Shown: positions 9,355 through 18,169, counted from the stretch's first letter. The stretch is 64,000 bases of DNA from Thermogemmata fonticola (GCF_013694095.1 NZ_JACEFB010000010.1:1-64000); one strand, 5' to 3'. Notes: generated by a model from the sequence alone, not told the origin. Numbers and translations are program-made.

Positions 9355-9676
9355 TACGCAGGAAACCAACGACCCTGGCAACGTCATGCTTCGAGCCGAT
9401 CCGCATGTACGCTCCCAGCAGATCGCTGAGTCCGGGAAAAGGAGTTTCCTCGAACCAATCCTCATCACCGCTTGCAAATACAATCCTCCGCCGTGCTGGC
9501 GGCGGGGCCTTAGCAACCACAGTCCTCAGCACATATTCAATTTGCGGCAAGACCTCAGCGGATTGTCTTTCAAGCTCTAGTCTTGCAAGATTAACTTGCA
9601 AACATTGCCTATTGGGATCTATGCGACGATAGTACAGCGTGTCGTATATCAATTTTTCAATCTCATGTGAAGTCAT
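9355..9676 (-). pseudogene. Small hypothetical gene cut by IS-A (possible RHS immunity-type gene)
   Basis: The minus-strand frame starts MTSHEIEKLIYDTLYYRR with a GGGGAG Shine-Dalgarno site about 9 bp upstream. It reads well through EDWFEETPFPGLSDLLGAYM and KHDVARVVGFLRR, where it meets the right end of IS-A. The frame can be read on into the IS to a stop at 9305, but those last residues are IS sequence. Joining across the IS gives a frame ending near 8400 that does not look coding, so the true 3' end may be lost. It lies directly downstream of a truncated RHS gene on the same strand, where RHS proteins often have their immunity gene. That link is inferred; I recognise no domain. Confidence 0.5.
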
Positions 9677-9696
9677 TGCTTTTCTCCCCACTGTTA

Positions 9697-9800
9697 GGGT
9701 GTAGCCAGATTTTCTGGGGGTTCTCTGCCGGGCAGCTCTGCTAGTCTGGGGAAACACCTCGCGGGTTCAGCCCCCACCCCCAGAGAATCTAGTTACACCC
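9697..9800 (+). repeat. 104-bp palindrome-ended repeat, copy 1
   Basis: First of five copies in the window, all 104 bp and all in the same orientation. The ends are near-perfect inverted repeats of about 24 bp: GGGTGTAGCCAGATTTTCTG at the left and the complement of GGGTGTAACTAGATTCTCTG at the right. A 58-bp inner part is identical in all five copies; it includes the short palindrome CTGCCGGGCAG. No coding potential is shared. It looks like a MITE or a REP-type element. Copy 2 follows after 8 bp. Confidence 0.88.
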
Positions 9801-9808
9801 GAGGCGGA

Positions 9809-9912
9809 GGGTGCAACCAGATTTTCTGGGGGTTCTCTGCCGGGCAGCTCTGCTAGTCTGGGGAAACACCTCGCGGGTTCAGCCCCCACCCCCAGAGAAT
9901 CTAGTTACACCC
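9809..9912 (+). repeat. 104-bp palindrome-ended repeat, copy 2
   Basis: In tandem with copy 1, separated by 8 bp (GAGGCGGA). It differs from copy 1 only in the left arm (GGGTGCAACC against GGGTGTAGCC); core and right arm are identical. The pair stands between the RHS remnant and the small gene at 9355-9676. Confidence 0.88.
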
Positions 9913-9986
9913 CGGTTTTGCGAACTGTGCGAAACCCTTGATGACCTACTTTTTGATAAGCTACTACCAAGTAAAGGATTGATCAG

Positions 9987-10748
9987 TAGCCGGGCATACG
10001 ACGCAGGCCGGAAGACGAACTTCAACCCCCCTTCGTAGCCGTTGCTCTCCCCAGCCACGTAATAGCGATAATAGCTTGTGCCCAGAATTGCCCCTGCCGC
10101 ATCCCGGAGCACGACTTTCTTCAAATCCCCGGCGCTGCCGTGCGGCTCGACGCCGTCGTAGTAGATGTACTCCGCCTGCCGGATGACGCTCCACGCTCCC
10201 TCACCCTCCCGGCGACGCTGCGTGATCGAGGCAATCCGCCCCGCATTCACCCCCGCCGGAATGTAGCTGAACAGATACGACTCGGTCACCGTTACTCCGT
10301 CCACCTGACCCCAACGCTGCACCTCCTCAATCCGCCCATCCTCCCGCACCGAGGTCACCTCCGTGACATTCCCCCGACTGTCCTCAAAGCGAACAAACTG
10401 ACCCCGCTGCTGCACCGGACGACTCGCATCAAAATCCCAAAACCACACCCGACGGCCATCTGGTGTGATCCACTCATACCGTCCCGTGACCGCATCATAC
10501 ACCAGACTCTCCAGCACGCCCCCGCGGCCCACATACGCACCATCTTCCCGGCGGTCATAAACCCACTGGAGTGCCCCACCCCGCACCACCGTGAGCACCT
10601 CACTCCCCGTGAGAGGATCCACCTCCCGAATCAGTGACGGCGTCTCGGCAATGATCCAGCCCCGACCCACATTTTGACCCTGACTATACGCCCCCTCGTT
10701 GGTCCAACTGCGGCTCACACCCCACACTGTCCCAAAACTCGAACTGGC
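9987..10748 (-). pseudogene. RHS/YD-repeat protein fragment
   Basis: A 250-codon frame reads SSFGTVWGVSRSWTN, then ITPDGRRVWFWDFD, RGQFVRFEDSRGNVTEV, VTESYLFSYIPAGVNAGRIA, YIYYDGVEPHG and YYRYYVAGESNGYEGGLKFV, ending PASYARL. This is the pattern of the very large RHS/YD-repeat proteins common in planctomycetes, which are secreted or surface proteins often carrying a variable C-terminal toxin. Only an internal slice remains. The 5' side is cut by IS-B at 10749, and the 3' side leaves the family pattern at about 9987, just before the 104-bp repeats. There is no start codon and no C-terminal domain, so it cannot be functional. Beyond IS-B the joined frame reaches a stop within two codons, so DNA was also lost there. 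Confidence 0.8.
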
Positions 10749-10750
10749 TA

Positions 10751-11601
10751 GAAGTCATCTCATAACTAGTTTCGCAGCAAGAGGAGGATGCAGGCAAGCT
10801 GCACGAAGCCGAGGTAGTTGACCCGATGGCGCTCGTAACGAACCACCAGCCGTCGAAAGTTGCTCAACCAGGCGAACAAGCGCTCGATCTTCCAACGCCG
10901 CTTGTAACGGCGCAGCTTACGGCCATCCTGGGTGCGTCGCTGGCGTCGGTTGCCCCGGTGGGGCGCAATCATCTCGATCCCACGTTCAGCCAAGCGGGTG
11001 TCCAGCGGGTCGCTGTCATAAGCCCGATCGCCGATCCGTTTCCTGGGCTATTCGGGGGCGAAGCAGGCCGCCAGCGTGTGCTCAACGAGCGTCACTTCGT
11101 GCGGGCGAGCACTCGTGACGCCTACGGCGATCGGAAAACCAGTGCCGTCTGCCACTGCCATGAGCTTCGTCCCTTTGCCCCGCTGGGTCTTTCCCACTCC
11201 ATCGCCCCCTTTTTCGCGACCCCGAAGGTGCCATCGATGAAGCCCTCCTGGAGATCGAGGCCTCCCCGCGCCTTCCGGTCTTCCGTCAGGGCGTGCAGGA
11301 TCGCCTCCATGACCCCTATCCTCATCCAACGCCGGAAGCGGCGATGGCAGGTCTGGTGTAGGGGATATCGCTTCGGCAAGTCTTTTCCACGGCGCAGCGG
11401 TGCGCAGCATCCCCAAGATGCCGTTCAGCACCTCCGGGGGATTCCTCCCGGTACGGCCCCGCCTGCCCATCGGGAGACGCTCCTTTTGGGGCAAGAGTGG
11501 CTCTAACACCGCCCACTGTTCGTCTGTCAGATCCATCGCTCACCTTCATCATCGTAGTGATCATAGTATACACCAGTCTCATGTATTTATGAGATAACTT
11601 C
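10751..11601 (-). mobile_element. IS5-family insertion sequence (IS-B), decayed
   Basis: The element is 851 bp with 15-bp inverted repeats GAAGTCATCTCATAA (10751-10765) and the complement of GAAGTTATCTCATAA (11587-11601), one mismatch. TA flanks both ends (10749-10750, 11602-11603). Its ends and protein differ from IS-A, so it is a second, independent IS5-type element. It cuts the RHS gene on its left. Confidence 0.82.
10766..11536 (-). pseudogene. IS5-family transposase with frameshift and nonsense codon
   Basis: It starts MDLTDEQWAVLEPLLPQ and reads to APWK. An AAAA run near 11387 then carries one extra base: removing one A gives WKDLPKRYPLHQTCHRRFRR, the expected sequence. The frame continues to EGFIDGTFGVAKKGA, where an orfA/orfB frameshift site is expected, and resumes as VGKTQRGKGTKLMAVADG. 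At 11048 a TAG follows CFAPE, but the same frame goes on with [20 protein letters not shown] and ends with [18 protein letters not shown]. The element is therefore inactivated by at least one indel and one nonsense change. Confidence 0.82.
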
Positions 11602-11788
11602 TAGTCAGGACCGGTCCCCAGAGAGACACATCCTCTGGGAACATGCTGGTCACTACCTTATTCTGCACACGGGCCGGGCAGCATAGTGGTAACAGTGGCT
11701 AGGGGAGAATGCCTGGCGCCTGAATGTTTAGGGTTTGCTCTCCGGGCTTGCTTGTTGGTGGGGTCATCGGATACGAGGAGATGAAAGC

Positions 11789-13333
11789 ATGGCCGAAGTC
11801 ATTACCCCCCGCGCTCAGGATTATCCGCAGTGGTATCTGGATGTGGTCAAGCAGGCGGGACTGGCGGACAACTCCGACGTTCGCGGGTGCATGGTTATCA
11901 AACCGAATGGGTACGCCATTTGGGAGAAGATGCAGCGGGGTCTAGATCGCCTGTTTAAAGAGACCGGGCATGTCAATGCCTATTTCCCGCTTTTTATCCC
12001 TCTGAGTTATTTGGCACGAGAAGAGGAAATGGCCGAGGGGTTTGCCAAGGAGTGCGCTGTCGTCACGCACTATCGATTGAAGGCGGAGAAAGGCGGACGG
12101 CTGGAGGTGGATCCCGAGGCGCGGTTGGAAGAACCGCTGGTTGTTCGCCCGACTTCGGAAACCATCATCTGGCACACCTACAAGAAGTGGATTCAGAGCT
12201 ATCGGGATTTGCCTTTGCTGATCAATCAATGGGCTAATGTGGTCCGCTGGGAAATGCGAACACGCCTGTTTCTGCGCACGGCGGAGTTTTTGTGGCAAGA
12301 AGGCCATACGGCCCACGCTACCCAAAAGGAGGCCGAGGAGGAAGCCCACCGCATGGTGCGAGTTTACCAGAAGTTTGCGGAGGAGTATATGGCCATGCCC
12401 GTGCTGGTGGGGCCGAAGACGGAAGGGCAGAAGTTTCCCGGCGCGGTGTACACTCTGTGTATCGAAGCGATGATGCAGGATGGCAAGGCGTTACAGGCCG
12501 GTACCAGTCATTTCCTGGGCCAGAACTTTGCCAAGGCGTTTGATGTTACCTTCACCAACGAGCAGAACCAGCAGGAGTATGCGTGGGCGACCAGTTGGGG
12601 TGTGAGCACGCGTCTGATCGGGGGTTTGATCATGACCCACTCGGATGACCAAGGTCTGGTGGTTCCTCCCCGGTTGGCACCGATCCATGTGGTGATCTGC
12701 CCGTTGGGACGGAATGAGGAGGAGCGTCGGCCCTGCCGGGAAGCAGCAGAGCGCTTGGCGCGTGCCTTGCGGGACCGGCCGCGCGACGAATTTTACGGCT
12801 ATGAACCGCTCGCGGTTCACATCGATACCATGTACGACAAACAAATCGGGTACCGGGCCGCCGAATACGAAGTGCGTGGGGTCCCCGTCCGTGTGGAAAT
12901 TGGTCCCAAGGATATCGAGAAAGGGGCCTGCGTCCTAGCTCGGCGGGATCGGCCTGGCAAGGAGGGGAAGCAGATGGGTGTTCCTCTGGAGGGTGCTGCC
13001 GACCAGATCGACCACCTCTTGCGTGACATCCAGAAGTCATTGTATGAGCGAGCCAAGCAATATCGGGATGCCCGCACAGTGACAGCTCGCAGTCTTGATG
13101 AGTTCCGCGATCTATTCCCCCTGCGCAGCGGCGACAGCGAAGAGCTACCGTGGAACGCCCTCAAGTTCGTATATGCCCATTGGGACGGCACGCGGGAAAC
13201 GGAAGAGTGGGTGCAGAAGGAATTCAAGGCGACGATCCGCTGCCTGCCCTTCGATGGTCCTCAGGAACCCGGTCGATGCATCTTCACGGGTAAGCCCTCA
13301 GCCCGACCGGTCGTCTTCGCTCGGGCGTATTAG
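11789..13333 (+). CDS. proS: Prolyl-tRNA synthetase, archaeal/eukaryal type
   Basis: Charges tRNA-Pro with proline in the cytoplasm. The 514-aa protein has class II motifs: [16 protein letters not shown], the motif-2 loop with [12 protein letters not shown], and [16 protein letters not shown] followed by [10 protein letters not shown]. The anticodon-binding domain begins near [10 protein letters not shown]. It ends in FARAY, the C-terminal Tyr typical of archaeal/eukaryal-type ProRS, and lacks the editing insertion of the long bacterial form. GAGGAG at 11775-11780 sits 8 bp before the ATG at 11789, so I prefer this start to the upstream in-frame start at 11735. It is the first core gene after the mobile-element region. 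Confidence 0.95.
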   Translation: MAEVITPRAQDYPQWYLDVVKQAGLADNSDVRGCMVIKPNGYAIWEKMQRGLDRLFKETGHVNAYFPLFIPLSYLAREEEMAEGFAKECAVVTHYRLKAEKGGRLEVDPEARLEEPLVVRPTSETIIWHTYKKWIQSYRDLPLLINQWANVVRWEMRTRLFLRTAEFLWQEGHTAHATQKEAEEEAHRMVRVYQKFAEEYMAMPVLVGPKTEGQKFPGAVYTLCIEAMMQDGKALQAGTSHFLGQNFAKAFDVTFTNEQNQQEYAWATSWGVSTRLIGGLIMTHSDDQGLVVPPRLAPIHVVICPLGRNEEERRPCREAAERLARALRDRPRDEFYGYEPLAVHIDTMYDKQIGYRAAEYEVRGVPVRVEIGPKDIEKGACVLARRDRPGKEGKQMGVPLEGAADQIDHLLRDIQKSLYERAKQYRDARTVTARSLDEFRDLFPLRSGDSEELPWNALKFVYAHWDGTRETEEWVQKEFKATIRCLPFDGPQEPGRCIFTGKPSARPVVFARAY

Positions 13334-13415
13334 AGCAATCGGGGCCGCAACGGTTCCCTCCTGTTATCCTCCTGGCAAAAAAGCATGACAACAATAGAGA
13401 TTGGGAAAAAGTAAC

Positions 13416-13449
13416 GCGCCGCCGCTCCGGGAATCCCGAAGGGCGGCGC
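13416..13449 (-). terminator. Rho-independent terminator of the lipoprotein gene
   Basis: The arms GCGCCGCC (13416-13423) and GGCGGCGC (13442-13449) pair. On the minus strand the hairpin is followed by GTTACTTTTTCCC. It lies 22 bp after the stop of the minus-strand lipoprotein gene and also faces the end of proS, so it may serve both. Confidence 0.65.
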
Positions 13450-13471
13450 GGCCACTCCACGTACGAGAACC

Positions 13472-13711
13472 TCAATAACCGGCATCCGAGGTCGGCGACA
13501 AAGGAGCGGGAGACATCACCGATCCTTCGGCCTTCGCCTTGGGCGGCTGGGTTCCCGGTGCAGGAGCAGACGGATACGGCAGGCTCGGCGCAGGAAGCAC
13601 ATAGTCGCTAGGGTGGTAGCCGCAATCATGTTTCCCGCCAATATGCTGACAACCGGCGGCCAGTACGCCGCCGAGACAAACGCTTGCAACCAGGAGATAA
13701 TATCGTTTCAT
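13472..13711 (-). CDS. Small Pro-rich lipoprotein
   Basis: A 79-aa protein starting MKRYYLLVASVCLGG, with lipobox LAAGC, so Cys-21 should become the lipid-modified N-terminus. The mature part begins QHIGGKHDCGYHPSDY and is then rich in Pro, Ser and Ala, without a known domain. Two in-frame ATG codons lie upstream, but only this start puts the basic residues next to the hydrophobic segment. The Shine-Dalgarno site is weak. It is transcribed alone and ends at a clear terminator. Function unknown. Confidence 0.7.
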   Translation of the reverse strand: MKRYYLLVASVCLGGVLAAGCQHIGGKHDCGYHPSDYVLPAPSLPYPSAPAPGTQPPKAKAEGSVMSPAPLSPTSDAGY

Positions 13712-14116
13712 GGACTGACCCATCCGTGGGATTGCCGTGGGGTTCACACAGCATCGCTGACGCAGCTCCGGAACGGTTCAGCACCAGCGACACCGGGGAA
13801 AGATAAAACGCTGCGATAGCCCGCTTCCGCTGCGAACTACCCACTCATCGAGCCGGGTCAACTCCTGCTTTCCCAACCCGACAGTTTTACCATCGGCCCA
13901 GCGTGTTGGGGGACTTCACCCTTTTTGCCCGTTCTGGCATTTGCCCTCCCTTTTATCTAGGACAACTCCAGTTTGCCAGGAGAACCCCCCCAGGGGCAAA
14001 ACATGGTGACCGGAACGTTGTCCAAGAAAAGGCGAACAACCGGCTAGGGAACTGGGGTACCGGTGAGTTGTATTCCCCAAAGATCCAAGTTCAGCGGAGC
14101 AAACGGGAGGTTCGGC
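13712..14116. other. Divergent intergenic region
   Basis: 405 bp between a minus-strand lipoprotein gene and a plus-strand nucleotidyltransferase gene. It should hold both promoters. I see no small gene, RNA or clear operator in it. Confidence 0.4.
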
Positions 14117-14818
14117 ATGGAAGCGATCGTACTGGCTGCCGGTCAGGGAACGCGATTGCGGCCTTACACTGCCACGACTCCGAAACCTTTGCTCCCCGTC
14201 CAGGGACGGCCGATTCTGGATTGGATTCTGGCCGCTTTGCCGCCGGTAGAACGCTTGATCGTCGTCGTCCATCACCTGGCGGAACAGATCGAGGATTATC
14301 TTCGCAAGCAACGACATATTCGCTACTGGGTGAGCGTCTATCAGGAACAACCGCGGGGGACGGGGCATGCCTTGATGTCCTGCCGTCCCCATGTGGCGAG
14401 CGAGCGCTGCCTGGTAGTCAACGGAGACGATCTGATCCGTGCTGCCGATCTGACACGTTTGGCCGCCGTGCCGCAAGGCTTGCTCGTCCACCCTGTCACG
14501 ACACCCCATCTGTTCGGCATCGTCTTCCGCCGCCCAAATGGTACCTTGGACCGGATCGTCGAAAAACCCACCGATCTATCGCCCCCTCAATGGGCCAACA
14601 TCGGGGCCTACCTTTTCCCGCACCGCGTTTTCGACTTAGAGTTGCCTTTGTCCCCTCGCGGCGAATACGAAATCACCGATGCCGTCACCCTTTTAGCCCA
14701 GCAATACCCCTTCTATGTCGTGGAAGCCCAGGGCTGGATCCCCATCGGCAACCCGGAGCAATGGGCAGCCGCTCAGCAAGCCGACTTGACTCGCTGGCTT
14801 GTGCGGCACCTGGGTTGA
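14117..14818 (+). CDS. Sugar-phosphate nucleotidyltransferase (GlmU/RmlA-type N-terminal family)
   Basis: A 233-aa single-domain nucleotidyltransferase. The nucleotide-binding signature is VLAAGQGTRLRPYTATTPKP at residues 4-23, followed by LLPVQGRPILDWIL. The metal-binding Asp lies in LVVNGDDLIRA, and the substrate-site motif IVEKPTDLSPPQWANIGAYL follows. It transfers NMP to a sugar 1-phosphate; the sugar cannot be told from sequence. No acetyltransferase repeats follow, so it is not a full GlmU. CGGGAGG at 14104-14110 precedes the ATG. It is convergent with purF, 41 bp apart. Confidence 0.85.
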   Translation: MEAIVLAAGQGTRLRPYTATTPKPLLPVQGRPILDWILAALPPVERLIVVVHHLAEQIEDYLRKQRHIRYWVSVYQEQPRGTGHALMSCRPHVASERCLVVNGDDLIRAADLTRLAAVPQGLLVHPVTTPHLFGIVFRRPNGTLDRIVEKPTDLSPPQWANIGAYLFPHRVFDLELPLSPRGEYEITDAVTLLAQQYPFYVVEAQGWIPIGNPEQWAAAQQADLTRWLVRHLG

Positions 14819-14859
14819 AATATCCCTTGCTGCCGGGTGTTCCAAGAAGAGAGGAACGC

Positions 14860-16476
14860 TTACTGCGGCGGGGCACTAACCGAGGGTAAGGACGTCAACG
14901 GTTCCGGCTGTTCGTAGGTTCGGCCATTGACCGGTTGCTGATCGCGCCGCAAGAGGGCCAATTGATACAACTGCTGGCCGGCGGAGGTAGGATATTGCGC
15001 GGTGACACATGCTCGACATAACTGATCCGCCGGCAGATCGATGCACCGCGCCAGCGCATCGACGGGCAGGTAAAACAGGCTGTCCGCTCCCAATTCCTGG
15101 GCCATAGCGTCTTGCTCGGCGAGGGTGGGGGTCTTGCCGCTGAGAAAGCGTGGGGCAAACAGTTCCCCGACTGTGCTCATATCGATTCCGTAAAAGCACG
15201 GGGCGATGATAGGCGGACAGGCGACGCGGACATGGACCTCTTTGGCTTCACCTTGCTGCCGGAGGTGATGCAGCAGGCTTTTCAAGGTCGTGCTCCGCAC
15301 GATGGAGTCCTCGACTAGCAACACCCGTTTGCCGGCGAGGACCTCCCGTAACGGGGTAAACTTCAGGCGGACCTTGTCCGCCCGATTGTCTCCCTCGATG
15401 AAGGTCCGGCCCACATAACGATTGCGGATCAGGCCTTCTACGGAACGCAAGCCCAAGGCGAAAGCCATGGCATCCGCCGCCGCTTTGCCGGTATCCGGTA
15501 CGGGCACGACGATGGTATCTGCCGGATCGAGCGGCACACGCCCCAAAGCCTTTTCCTGGCGGGCCAGTTCTTCTCCAAGGCGGGCCCGTACAAGATACAC
15601 GCTGCGCTCATCCAAGGTACTCGCCACATTGGCAAAATAGACCCATTCAAAAAAGCAATGGGCCGGACGTGATTTCCGGACATAACGATGCAGAGAGAGC
15701 CGCCCTTCACGGATCAGAATCAACTCACCGGGTTGCAGGGAGCGAATGTTGCGGAAGCCGAGATTTTGCAAAGCCACACTTTCGCTGGCGGCCCCGAAAA
15801 CCGGTCCATCTATGGCATAACACATCGGGCGGATGCCCAAGGGGTCCCGCAGGACGACCATCTCACCTAGGGCATTAAGAAAGACGATGTTGTAAGCGCC
15901 ATCGAATTTTTCCGCCAGGCGGGCAAAAACCTCGACCAGGTCCGGACGGCTATCCCCTCGCAACTCGTGGGCCAGATAATGCAAAATCACTTCGGTATCA
16001 TTGTTGCGGGTCAAGTGGTAATCGTGATTGGCGAGGAGTTGGCGGCGGAGTTCCGCAAAGTTGGTCAATTGGCCGTTGAAAGCGAAGGCAAACCATTTCC
16101 ACTTACAACCGTGGCGGCGCTCGAAGGGCTGGGCATACCGGCGATCCGTCGCTCCGCAGGTGGCATAGCGGGTATGGCCGATGGCCGCACGACCCGCGTA
16201 TTCCTCCATGATGCTGGCATACTTATGCGGATGATTGAGCCGGAACGCCTCGATAACCGTTCCCACATCCTTGTAAGTATCGAGCAACTGTTCCCGCTGC
16301 GGATTGTAGGTGGTCATTCCCGCCGCCAATTGCCCTCGATTTTGTAAGTCGAGGAGCATCCGAGGCATTTGCCGCGACAGTTGCTCCGGATCGCCATGCC
16401 AGACCGACGACCGCTCGGCGTGACCCGGCAGATAATACAGCGCCGCCACGCCGCATTCATGCTGCAATTCGTCCAT
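14860..16476 (-). CDS. purF: Amidophosphoribosyltransferase
   Basis: Catalyses the first step of purine synthesis, glutamine + PRPP to 5-phosphoribosylamine. From the ATG at 16476 it starts MDELQHECGVAALYY, so the Ntn nucleophile Cys-8 would be exposed after removal of a 7-residue propeptide. Glutaminase landmarks are RGQLAAGM, GHTRYAT and FAFNGQLTN. The PRPP-binding loop is VLLVEDSIVRSTTLKSLL. Four Cys at HCFFEW, PCFYGID and CRACVTAQYPT match the Fe-S cluster ligands of the Bacillus-type enzyme. A GTG five codons upstream is an alternative start; neither has a good Shine-Dalgarno site. The C-terminal tail of about 35 residues is unremarkable. Confidence 0.93.
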   Translation of the reverse strand: MDELQHECGVAALYYLPGHAERSSVWHGDPEQLSRQMPRMLLDLQNRGQLAAGMTTYNPQREQLLDTYKDVGTVIEAFRLNHPHKYASIMEEYAGRAAIGHTRYATCGATDRRYAQPFERRHGCKWKWFAFAFNGQLTNFAELRRQLLANHDYHLTRNNDTEVILHYLAHELRGDSRPDLVEVFARLAEKFDGAYNIVFLNALGEMVVLRDPLGIRPMCYAIDGPVFGAASESVALQNLGFRNIRSLQPGELILIREGRLSLHRYVRKSRPAHCFFEWVYFANVASTLDERSVYLVRARLGEELARQEKALGRVPLDPADTIVVPVPDTGKAAADAMAFALGLRSVEGLIRNRYVGRTFIEGDNRADKVRLKFTPLREVLAGKRVLLVEDSIVRSTTLKSLLHHLRQQGEAKEVHVRVACPPIIAPCFYGIDMSTVGELFAPRFLSGKTPTLAEQDAMAQELGADSLFYLPVDALARCIDLPADQLCRACVTAQYPTSAGQQLYQLALLRRDQQPVNGRTYEQPEPLTSLPSVSAPPQ

Positions 16477-16805
16477 CACGCGTCGGCCCACATTCTGGTG
16501 AAAAATGTTTCCCCCATATTCATTCTATCGACGCTGTTCGGCTGCGACAGCGGAGATTTCCCTCGCCAAGCTCCCCCTGATTCCCAAACGGCCTATCCCA
16601 CCCTAATCTTTTCACCCTTTGTTCCGGGAGTATTGCTTATACCTGCTATAACTTCCGTGCCGGACAATCCTGGCAGGCGGGTGCTTCGTCGGAAAACAGA
16701 GGTGACAGCTCACTCATCCGCTACCTGGAAACTAACGGGAGAATGGCTCGCAACTGTATCGAGCGTATCAGTCCAACGTATTTCTGGGACCCTGGAGGCT
16801 AAACT
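16477..16805. other. Divergent intergenic region
   Basis: 329 bp between purF and a plus-strand secreted-protein gene. No coding frame or RNA recognised. A GGAGG at about 16792 belongs to the next gene. Confidence 0.4.
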
Positions 16806-17525
16806 ATGTCATCTACTACAGTGTGTATGCCGCGAAAATCCGCGGCATTTCTGAACAGGAAAGCCCGCTGGATCAAGGCTTCAGTCCTGATCTGGGCGGC
16901 GAGCATGGGGCTGACCCTCGCCGCACGAGGAGAACAGCAACCCCAGCCCACCCCTGGTTCGGCCCAGGTCCAGTCCCAGTCCACCTCCAAGGACAAGCGG
17001 AGCGTTCCTCTGCGGATTACCGTCACGGGCAAAACCGAGTACATCTTGGATACGGGCGGTTTGAACCCGGCCGAGTACAAGAAGAAGGTGGAAAAGGCTG
17101 CCGAGTCGGGACGTCCGTTGCCGACACCGGCGGTGGAGGTGACGGTGGAAATCACCAACATCAGCGACAAGCCTGTGGAAATCTGGACCAGCGGCGACCC
17201 GGTGCGTCTCGTACTCAAGCTTGAGGGCACGGGGGCACTCAATCTGACACCGCCTTTGGCTTTCACCCGTGAATTCCGCATTCCGAGGGCCGAAACCTTG
17301 GCACCCGGCAAATCCATTGCCTTCCGCGTAACAGAGCTGACGAGTGGTTTCCGCGGACGCTCTCATTTCGCGTATTGGACAGATAGCGGCGCGTACAAGC
17401 TAACGGCTACACTCAGCACCGGTATCAAACCGGCTCCGTTAGGAAGCCAAGAAGGAATGGACGGGTTTGGAATTGTCCAGCTTCAGAGCGAACCGTTGGC
17501 CATTACCGTGAAACTGAAAAAATGA
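16806..17525 (+). CDS. Secreted hypothetical protein
   Basis: A 239-aa protein with a long N-terminus: a basic segment (PRKSAAFLNRKARWIK) and then a hydrophobic core (ASVLIWAASMGLTLAA) ending near ARGEQQP, consistent with a Sec signal peptide. The mature part is predicted beta-rich, with pieces such as AVEVTVEITNISDKPVEIW and LAPGKSIAFRVTEL. These resemble immunoglobulin-like 'intracellular proteinase inhibitor' or DUF folds that tolerate NISD/KPV loops. No catalytic motif seen. GGAGG stands 7-8 bp before the ATG. It has no close operon partner. Confidence 0.7.
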   Translation: MSSTTVCMPRKSAAFLNRKARWIKASVLIWAASMGLTLAARGEQQPQPTPGSAQVQSQSTSKDKRSVPLRITVTGKTEYILDTGGLNPAEYKKKVEKAAESGRPLPTPAVEVTVEITNISDKPVEIWTSGDPVRLVLKLEGTGALNLTPPLAFTREFRIPRAETLAPGKSIAFRVTELTSGFRGRSHFAYWTDSGAYKLTATLSTGIKPAPLGSQEGMDGFGIVQLQSEPLAITVKLKK

Positions 17526-17668
17526 CCAAATGATTCTTAGACACCCGCTTCCTTTATGCCATCGGAACAGTGGAGTCATGTTAGAGCGAGTCGGCTGACG
17601 GCCGGGTGTTCCCGAAGTATTTCCGTCTCATAACGTATTGGGGCGGGAAACAACGGGAAACAGAAAGA

Positions 17669-17688
17669 CCCGCCGGGTTCGGGGCGGG
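17669..17688 (-). terminator. Possible rho-independent terminator
   Basis: CCCGCC (17669-17674) can pair with GGCGGG (17683-17688). On the minus strand the hairpin is followed by TCTTTCTGTTTCCC. It lies about 100 bp past the stop of the minus-strand gene ending at 17792. The six-pair stem is short, so this is tentative. Confidence 0.4.
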
Positions 17689-17791
17689 CCTTGACGTATT
17701 GGGGGCCATCTTGGGTCGGCTGAGTTATGCTCCGCGATGGTGTGCCGGAGAGTCCCCAACATATCCTGGAAACACGCGCCTCAGAAATTCC

Positions 17792-18169
17792 TCACCAGCC
17801 AGGGACGCTATCGATCCGGGTCAGATAACCGCTTGCTTCCAACCAGCGAGCTACCCGTGTAGCTTCCAAACGGGTATCATAACGGCCGTAAACTGTCCAC
17901 GGAGTCAGGGGAGCGGGGCGAATGTAAACGACGAAGTCACGCCCCACGCCCGGCCGTACCAAGGGGGGCAGCACAGGAGACGGCACGAGCGGACCAACCG
18001 GCGGATACACGATCGGTCCAGGAACCACCGGAGCAACAGGTAGTACGCGCGGCGGTCCGAACGGCGGCACAGTGGGATGGATGATGACAGCAGGCGGATG
18101 GGCGGATGCCTCTGCAGCAGTCCAGGCCAGAATAACACCAGTGGCGAGCACGAGCGGCATGCGGATCAT
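17792..18169 (-). CDS. Secreted Pro/Val-rich protein with SPOR-like tail
   Basis: A 125-aa protein starting MIRMPLVLATGVILAWTAAE, with signal-peptide cleavage likely after ASA. It is followed by about 55 residues of Pro-Val-rich sequence (PPVGPLVPSPVLPP). The last 35 residues (WTVYGRYDTRLEATRVARWL...GYLTRID) resemble a short SPOR-like or stress-type domain. GAGGAG lies 8 bp before this ATG, which decides the start against the longer frame. Role unknown; a cell-envelope location is likely. Confidence 0.65.
   Translation of the reverse strand: MIRMPLVLATGVILAWTAAEASAHPPAVIIHPTVPPFGPPRVLPVAPVVPGPIVYPPVGPLVPSPVLPPLVRPGVGRDFVVYIRPAPLTPWTVYGRYDTRLEATRVARWLEASGYLTRIDSVPGW

Noticed and set aside
9697-9912. 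Tandem repeats as a CRISPR array
   Set aside because: Only two units of 104 bp with an 8-bp gap, palindromic ends, and further single copies elsewhere; no spacer pattern and no cas genes.
11680-11740. tRNA-like string (GGGCAGCATAGTGGTAACAG) upstream of proS
   Set aside because: It resembles a D-arm, but no matching anticodon stem, T-arm GTTCNA or acceptor pairing follows.
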